This document shows, piece by piece, positions 14,926 to 18,573 of a DNA stretch of 18,573 bases. Source of the DNA: an uncultured bacterium (GTDB taxonomy: Bacteria > Patescibacteriota > Minisyncoccia > Phycocordibacterales > CAIZLB01); assembly GCA_903864515.1 (NCBI GenBank), contig CAIPFZ010000060.1:1-18573 (forward strand), written 5' to 3'. Under the pieces are notes generated by a model. That model saw only the letters and a list, made by a program, of their open reading frames with translations. It was not told the origin of the DNA and searched no databases. Both the position numbers and the translations under genes were made by a program. Numbering within the stretch: the stretch's first letter is position 1; every line of letters begins with the position of its first letter.

Positions 14926-14984
14926 TTGTGTTTGTGGACGTCGTGGCGATTTTATGATATTTTGATTGTAGTGAACTTATTGAT

Positions 14985-15299
14985 ATGAAAGGCAATCTTA
15001 AAAAATCCAGAATTTGGATGACTATATCAGGAATATGCGGACTTTCACTTTTCCTAATAGCCAACCCTTTTGTTTTGGAATATTTTGGTGCGGTATATAA
15101 CCCAACAATTGTTCAGTCTGGCTTGTTTGCCGGCCTGTTGCAAATTTGTGTGAATGCATTTGTCTTCATTACGTGGACAAATGGATTCATGAAGGAGCGT
15201 GGTTTTAAAAAAATAATTCCTGCATTCGGTGTGGTCATTCCATTTATTATGGCAGCAATCACAATCTATAGGGTTATTGCTCCTGTGATCTTCAATTGA
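14985..15299 (+). CDS. Small three-helix membrane protein, unrecognised
   Basis: 104 residues with three predicted membrane helices, about 11-31 (WMTISGICGLSLFLIANPFV), 41-64 (the FAGLLQICVNAFVFITW region) and 77-100 (PAFGVVIPFIMAAITIYRV). A basic N-terminus (MKGNLKKSR) and a basic loop between helices 2 and 3 (KERGFKK) predict both on the cytoplasmic side. No motif I can assign; the size and three-helix layout recall a single SemiSWEET-like repeat, but the defining Pro-Gln motif is not seen, so I do not call it that. It follows alaS by 59 bases and ends at a clear terminator. Confidence 0.72.
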   Translation: MKGNLKKSRIWMTISGICGLSLFLIANPFVLEYFGAVYNPTIVQSGLFAGLLQICVNAFVFITWTNGFMKERGFKKIIPAFGVVIPFIMAAITIYRVIAPVIFN

Positions 15300-15332
15300 A
15301 ACTTCGTTCTATAAAATAACTTCAATTCATAA

Positions 15333-15373
15333 CCCCAACCAAGAGCTGCCCTCTTAGTGGGGCTTTTGTTTTT
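15333..15373 (+). terminator. Rho-independent terminator after the three-helix membrane protein
   Basis: CCCCA (15333-15337) pairs with TGGGG (15358-15362), and a second stem AAGAG/CTCTT (15341-15345, 15351-15355) stacks inside with a CTGCC loop. CTTTTGTTTTT follows. It begins 34 bases after the stop. Confidence 0.85.
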
Positions 15374-15400
15374 CATTGCTCATATCCCTCAATTTATACT
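15372..15400 (+). promoter_or_regulatory. Possible promoter leading into the long inverted repeat
   Basis: TATACT (15395-15400) is a 5/6 -10 hexamer; TTCATT (15372-15377) stands 17 bases upstream as a poor -35. A start near 15407 would transcribe the whole inverted repeat as an RNA of at least 120 bases. ATGAAT-TGT-ATTCAT (15406-15420) is a small palindrome at that point. Speculative. Confidence 0.3.
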
Positions 15401-15417
15401 GAAGGATGAATTGTATT

Positions 15418-15527
15418 CATACCAGCAAAACTACAACCTCCTGAGAGACTTGCGAGTTGCAACGAGCAGAGACAGTTTTCAGCAGAAAACTGTCGTGCTC
15501 TCAGGAGGTTGTAGTTTTGCTGGTATG
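15418..15527. repeat. 30-bp perfect inverted repeat with an internal 10-bp hairpin
   Basis: Bases 15418-15447 are the exact reverse complement of 15498-15527 (30 of 30). The 50 bases between contain a second perfect hairpin, GACAGTTTTC (15471-15480) and GAAAACTGTC (15485-15494) with an AGCA loop, plus a minor TTGC/GCAA stem (15450-15462). GAGCA (15464-15468) can also pair with TGCTC (15496-15500), lengthening the inner hairpin at the cost of the last pairs of the long stem. The left arm contains ACCTCCT (15436-15442) and the right arm the matching AGGAGGT (15503-15509). There are no T-run, transposase or obvious target duplications. It sits in a 270-base gap between a terminator and the promoter at 15554. 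It may be a structured RNA, a MITE-like element or an assembly fold-back. Confidence 0.9.
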
Positions 15528-15553
15528 TTTGATATACATCTTTTAAAAAAGTT

Positions 15554-15562
15554 TGCTATAAT
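15554..15562 (+). promoter_or_regulatory. Extended -10 promoter of the FtsA/PilM-like gene, predicted leaderless
   Basis: TGC-TATAAT (15554-15562), a perfect extended -10, ends 7 bases before the ATG at 15570. No good -35. Its strength supports 15570 as the start, rather than the in-frame ATG at 15525, which lies upstream of this promoter. Confidence 0.72.
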
Positions 15563-15569
15563 ATTATCA

Positions 15570-16739
15570 ATGAAAACCACCAGCACATCTATTATTGCTT
15601 ACGTTGGAAATGGCGTTGTTAAGGGAAGTTTAGTACTTCATGAAAAGGGGAAGAAACCAATAGTTTTATCTGCAAGAAAGATTGATTTAAAATACAATGG
15701 AGACAGAGATAGGATTCAGCTAGAGAATCAAATTCTTGTTGAATTTGAAAATTTGATTAAGACAATAAAGACTGAAGATTTTCCTAAGATACACAATAAG
15801 AAGTGTGGAAAACCCGATACTGCACTTGTTGTACTGTCATCTCCTTGGTATTTATCTGAAACAAATGAAATAAAAATGCATGAAGCTGCTCCATTTTTGG
15901 TAACAGAGAACTTAATAAATAAGGCTACATCAAATATTATCAAAGCTTACAAGGGTGAAAAGGATAATGTTACAGCATTAGAGCAAAACTTCCTTTCAGT
16001 TATTGTAAATGGATATAACTTAATCAATCCTATAGGAAAAAAAGTTAAGGATCTTGATATAAATGTATTTACAAGCTACACCAGGACTGAGTCTGTTAAA
16101 AAAATTGAAGACATAATAAGTAGTAATTTTCATCTACATAACATTCATATTCATTCTCAATCACTTGTCTCTTTCTCAGCAATAAGTGATATATATCCAA
16201 ATGTTAGAGATTATACAGTTGTAGATATAACATCCGCTCTCACTGAAATTTTAATTATTAAAGAGAATATCTTAAGAGATACAGCGTCATTTCCGCTGGG
16301 TAGATATTTCTTAATGGGAAGTGTTGCAAAGACTATGAATTGCGCAGAAGATATGGCTGAATCATTAGTTGAATCGTGTTTGACTGGTAAGCTGGACGCA
16401 GAAAATGGCCAAAAAGTTTCTAGTGCAATTGAATTAGCGGAAAAGGAATGGCTAGTTAACTTCTCTGCAGTTTTAAAGAAAATAACATCAAACGGTGTAC
16501 TACCTAAGAACTTTTATTTATTTGCCAGCCGTGATGTTGCAAAAATATTTAAGCAGTTTATCGAAAATGAGGAATATCAACAATTTGCATTAACTGATGG
16601 AAAGTTCGAGGTTAAAATTATAGAGCCAGCAGATATGTCTCCGTTATGCGAGACTGAGAAAGACGCTAACCTTAATCAAGAATTAGATATTTCAGTTGTT
16701 ACAGGAGTACTTTTCAACAACAAAAAACTTTTTGCATAA
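15570..16739 (+). CDS. FtsA/PilM-like actin-fold protein
   Basis: 389 residues from ATG 15570. The layout recalls FtsA/PilM ATPases: an N-terminal phosphate-1-like strand pair (TSIIAYVGNGVVKGSLVL), a middle domain, the phosphate-2-like segment YTVVDITSALTEILIIKENIL (about 214-234), FPLGRYFLMGSVAKTM, and a late strand-turn FYLFASRDVAKIFKQF in the place of the adenosine motif. These motifs are degenerate: the DxGxxxT pattern has become DITSALT, so ATP binding is uncertain. No membrane helix. The next gene, 32 bases on, encodes a single-pass protein with a long cytoplasmic tail, the layout of a PilM-PilN pair in type IV pilus assembly. That role is inference; a division or other envelope role is the alternative. 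The frame runs open upstream through the inverted repeat, but that part is not expected in the message. Confidence 0.7.
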   Translation: MKTTSTSIIAYVGNGVVKGSLVLHEKGKKPIVLSARKIDLKYNGDRDRIQLENQILVEFENLIKTIKTEDFPKIHNKKCGKPDTALVVLSSPWYLSETNEIKMHEAAPFLVTENLINKATSNIIKAYKGEKDNVTALEQNFLSVIVNGYNLINPIGKKVKDLDINVFTSYTRTESVKKIEDIISSNFHLHNIHIHSQSLVSFSAISDIYPNVRDYTVVDITSALTEILIIKENILRDTASFPLGRYFLMGSVAKTMNCAEDMAESLVESCLTGKLDAENGQKVSSAIELAEKEWLVNFSAVLKKITSNGVLPKNFYLFASRDVAKIFKQFIENEEYQQFALTDGKFEVKIIEPADMSPLCETEKDANLNQELDISVVTGVLFNNKKLFA

Positions 16740-16755
16740 AATTAATTTAATTTCA

Positions 16756-16764
16756 TGGTATTAT
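16756..16764 (+). promoter_or_regulatory. Extended -10 promoter before the gene at 16772, predicted leaderless
   Basis: TGG-TATTAT (16756-16764) ends 7 bases before the ATG at 16772. It lies in the 32-base gap after the FtsA/PilM-like gene, so the second gene can be transcribed separately as well as by read-through. Confidence 0.55.
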
Positions 16765-16771
16765 TTATAAT

Positions 16772-18328
16772 ATGAGTAAAAAAACTAAATTCTACGATAT
16801 AGTTCCTAAAGAAAAAAGATCGATAAGAAATATTTCTATCCCTGAAAAAGGAAATGATGATAGTGAGGAAAATAGAATTATAGAATCTAATGAGTTATCT
16901 AAGGGTAAGGTACAGAGAGGGAGTGCTCATAAAAATTCTGTCAAAAAGCACGATCATAATGAATCTTCAAGTGTAGAAATTAAAAAGCTTGAAAGACCTA
17001 TTACAAATGTTGAGGACTATGATAAGGATGAATATATTGAAATAATTGATCATAAAACAAGGGATGATGAAACTGAAGAGGAGATATACATGCTAGGGGA
17101 GGACAAAGAGGAGATTGAAAAAAATAAAATACCCGCACTTGTTGAAACTGAGAATGATGATTTTACTGATTATACAAAAAGTACTAAAAGAGGAGGTGGG
17201 GGGATATTTGGATTCAATGGTTTATTCAGTAACTTCTTCAAGGGGTCTTATAGATTGCCTATAGTTATCTTTGCGATTATAGTTGTTTGTTTTGTGGTTC
17301 TAAGTTCATTCACTTCTGCGAAGGTGATATTAAAAACTGAGAACTTGATTGTTTCCCTAAATTCTGGATATAAATTTGATCAAGGTGATGGTGAGGTTCT
17401 TCAGTCAACCACAACTGATTCTGTGAGCGTTACGGCTAATGGATCTTCAAAAGTTGAAAAGAAATCGACAGGGACTGTCGTTATTTTCAACAACACAACA
17501 GCAAGTCAAAAACTTGCAAAGGGTACTAAATTACAATCATCAAATGGCCTGACATATCTTCTAGATAGGGCTGTAACAATTCCAGCTAAAAAGACTGTAT
17601 CCAAGAAGCTTGTATTGGGTAGTGTAACAACAACATTAACAGCGGAAACTGCTGGTGAAAAGTATAATTCTGGTCCAAAAGATTTTACATTTCCAGCATT
17701 TAAGGGTACCTCTAAATTTGAAGGAGTTTATGGTAGATCAAAGGGTAGTATTACCGGCGGTTATTCTGGTGAGGTTCCAAACATCTCCCAAAAGGACTTA
17801 GCAAATCAAATAGCCGAATCAACTGAAAAAGTAAAGAGCGATTTACTTATTTCACTCAAAAAACAAGCAGATTCCAGAGGACTCTTTATAAACTATGATA
17901 CTTTGCAATATAAAGTCATAAATTCAGAGGCAAGGCTTTCTGCTGATAAGAGTCAGGCTGTTGTTAAGGTTGATGGTAGCTTAAGAGCTAGTACATTACT
18001 AAATGTTTCCGTTGAAGATGCTGTAAGGTCAATATTAGGAGTGGAAGATTCAAACGGCTTCAATTATAATGTTAACTTATCTTCAAGTACCCTAGAGATT
18101 TCTAAGGCTGATGAAGATGGTCAAATCACCGCAACAGGCAATGTTAATGTAATAATGTCCATAGATGAAGAGGAAATAGTTAAAATGTTGGAAAATAAGG
18201 GTAAAAGACAGGCTTTGTCTATATTACAGCAAACAAAAGGGGTTACTTATGTCCATATTAAGATTTCTCCATTCTGGAAGACTACATTACCCAAGGCAGA
18301 GGGGATAAAATTGCTTGTGCAAGATTAA
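16772..18328 (+). CDS. Single-pass membrane protein with baseplate-J-like extracytoplasmic region
   Basis: 518 residues. Residues 1-~160 are a highly charged, probably disordered cytoplasmic tail (Lys/Glu/Asp-rich) ending in a Gly-rich patch (GGGGIFGFNGLF). One membrane helix lies at ~162-183 (LPIVIFAIIVVCFVVLSSF). The ~335-residue outer part begins with strands, then KSTGTVVIFNNTTASQKLAKG and SNGLTYLLDRAVTIPA, then AETAGEKYNSGP, a pattern found in CPR proteins annotated as baseplate J/gp47-like. A helical section follows (about 340-365), and the C-terminus has SPFWKTTLPKAEGIKLLV. It is partnered with the FtsA/PilM-like gene 32 bases upstream; a shared envelope machine, with the tail meeting the actin-like protein inside, is inference. 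It has no lipobox or catalytic motif. Confidence 0.75.
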   Translation: MSKKTKFYDIVPKEKRSIRNISIPEKGNDDSEENRIIESNELSKGKVQRGSAHKNSVKKHDHNESSSVEIKKLERPITNVEDYDKDEYIEIIDHKTRDDETEEEIYMLGEDKEEIEKNKIPALVETENDDFTDYTKSTKRGGGGIFGFNGLFSNFFKGSYRLPIVIFAIIVVCFVVLSSFTSAKVILKTENLIVSLNSGYKFDQGDGEVLQSTTTDSVSVTANGSSKVEKKSTGTVVIFNNTTASQKLAKGTKLQSSNGLTYLLDRAVTIPAKKTVSKKLVLGSVTTTLTAETAGEKYNSGPKDFTFPAFKGTSKFEGVYGRSKGSITGGYSGEVPNISQKDLANQIAESTEKVKSDLLISLKKQADSRGLFINYDTLQYKVINSEARLSADKSQAVVKVDGSLRASTLLNVSVEDAVRSILGVEDSNGFNYNVNLSSSTLEISKADEDGQITATGNVNVIMSIDEEEIVKMLENKGKRQALSILQQTKGVTYVHIKISPFWKTTLPKAEGIKLLVQD

Positions 18329-18343
18329 TTATCGTGCTAATCT
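18315..18343 (+). promoter_or_regulatory. infA: Putative promoter of infA
   Basis: TTGTGC (18315-18320), 17-base spacer ending TGC, then TAATCT (18338-18343). The -35 lies inside the end of the preceding gene. The ATG follows 13 bases after the -10, predicting a leader of about 6 bases and no Shine-Dalgarno. Confidence 0.5.
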
Positions 18344-18356
18344 AATACTTATACAA

Positions 18357-18573
18357 ATGGATGCATCAAAACAAGGCAAGAAGCTTTTCCAAGGAATCGT
18401 TACAGAATCATTACCTGATACACATTTCAGAGTAAAGTTATTGGACGAGGATAAGGAAATAATGACGTATCTTGGCGGTAAAATGAAAATCAATAGAATT
18501 CGTATATTTATCGGAGACAAGGTAACTGTTGAGATAGATCAATACGGAGGAAAGGGTAGAATTGTCCGCCGAT
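18357..18573 (+). CDS. infA: Translation initiation factor IF-1 (3' end outside window)
   Basis: IF-1 binds the ribosomal A site of the 30S subunit during initiation. The 72 complete codons visible cover essentially a whole IF-1 (usually ~72 residues): an S1/OB fold with GIVTESLPDTHFRVKL, then YLGGKMKINRIRIFIGDKVT, then VEIDQYGGKGRIVRR, all family signatures in order. No stop is reached before the window ends, so a few more residues are expected. In place of the usual 'SPYDLTKGRI' the protein reads 'DQYGGKGRI', a mild divergence. In many bacteria infA heads or sits within a ribosomal-protein/rpoA cluster, so rpmJ, rpsM or similar genes may follow. Confidence 0.93.
   Translation, partial: MDASKQGKKLFQGIVTESLPDTHFRVKLLDEDKEIMTYLGGKMKINRIRIFIGDKVTVEIDQYGGKGRIVRR

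Noticed and set aside
14624..14965. Overlapping + strand open frame at the end of alaS, considered as a frameshifted C-terminal domain
   Set aside because: Its translation is low-complexity Lys/Leu-rich shadow sequence with no C-Ala/DHHA1 character, and the alaS frame is intact through the editing domain to its stop.
15418..15527. CRISPR repeat or integron attC site
   Set aside because: The repeat occurs once only as an inverted pair; there are no spacers, cas genes or integrase, and the arms lack the attC R/L box layout.
15357..15569. In-frame upstream extension of the FtsA/PilM-like protein from a GTG at 15357
   Set aside because: It starts inside the terminator stem, runs through the inverted repeat, and lies before the perfect extended -10 at 15554-15562 that places the start at 15570.

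Overview
The window looks like a chromosomal segment of a Candidatus Patescibacteria (CPR) bacterium, most likely of the Parcubacteria type. This is inference from content: AT-rich DNA, nearly every gene on the + strand with short gaps, a shortened alanyl-tRNA synthetase, a sigma-region-4/HARE-HTH protein without the rest of a sigma factor, an ATP-cone nuclease, and a long-tailed single-pass protein next to an FtsA/PilM-like protein. TGA is used as a stop (at 1401-1403, 12914-12916 and 15297-15299), so the UGA-glycine code of Gracilibacteria/Absconditabacteria does not apply. There is no tRNA, rRNA, transposase or CRISPR array.

Layout, left to right: end of an unrecognised protein (1-345); a PRPP-synthetase-like gene with a GC-rich terminator (486-1455); a small anchored exported protein (1581-2207); ychF (2247-3344); a sigma-r4/HARE-HTH regulator (3421-4470) with a strong terminator; a single-pass membrane protein (4581-5831); mltG (5875-6939); mnmA (6967-8184); an ATP-cone plus PD-(D/E)xK nuclease (8244-9146); an unknown anchored protein with six cysteines (9253-10578); an M3 oligoendopeptidase F (10737-12548); an 83-residue protein with a structured leader, a strong Shine-Dalgarno and its own terminator (12665-12916); alaS without its C-terminal domain (13048-14925); a three-helix membrane protein (14985-15299) with terminator; a 30-bp perfect inverted repeat enclosing a second hairpin (15418-15527); an FtsA/PilM-like gene (15570-16739) and its single-pass partner (16772-18328); and infA, cut by the window end (18357-).

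The genes are mostly housekeeping: translation (ychF, mnmA, alaS, infA), nucleotide supply (prs), wall remodelling (mltG), peptide turnover (pepF) and envelope structures. They do not form one long operon. Many genes have their own promoter, and in at least five cases (ychF, pepF, alaS, the PilM-like gene and its partner) the -10 hexamer ends only 6-7 nt before the ATG, which predicts leaderless mRNAs. The 83-residue gene is the clear exception, with an ~80-nt foldable leader and a canonical Shine-Dalgarno. The most unusual unexplained structure is the long inverted repeat at 15418-15527.
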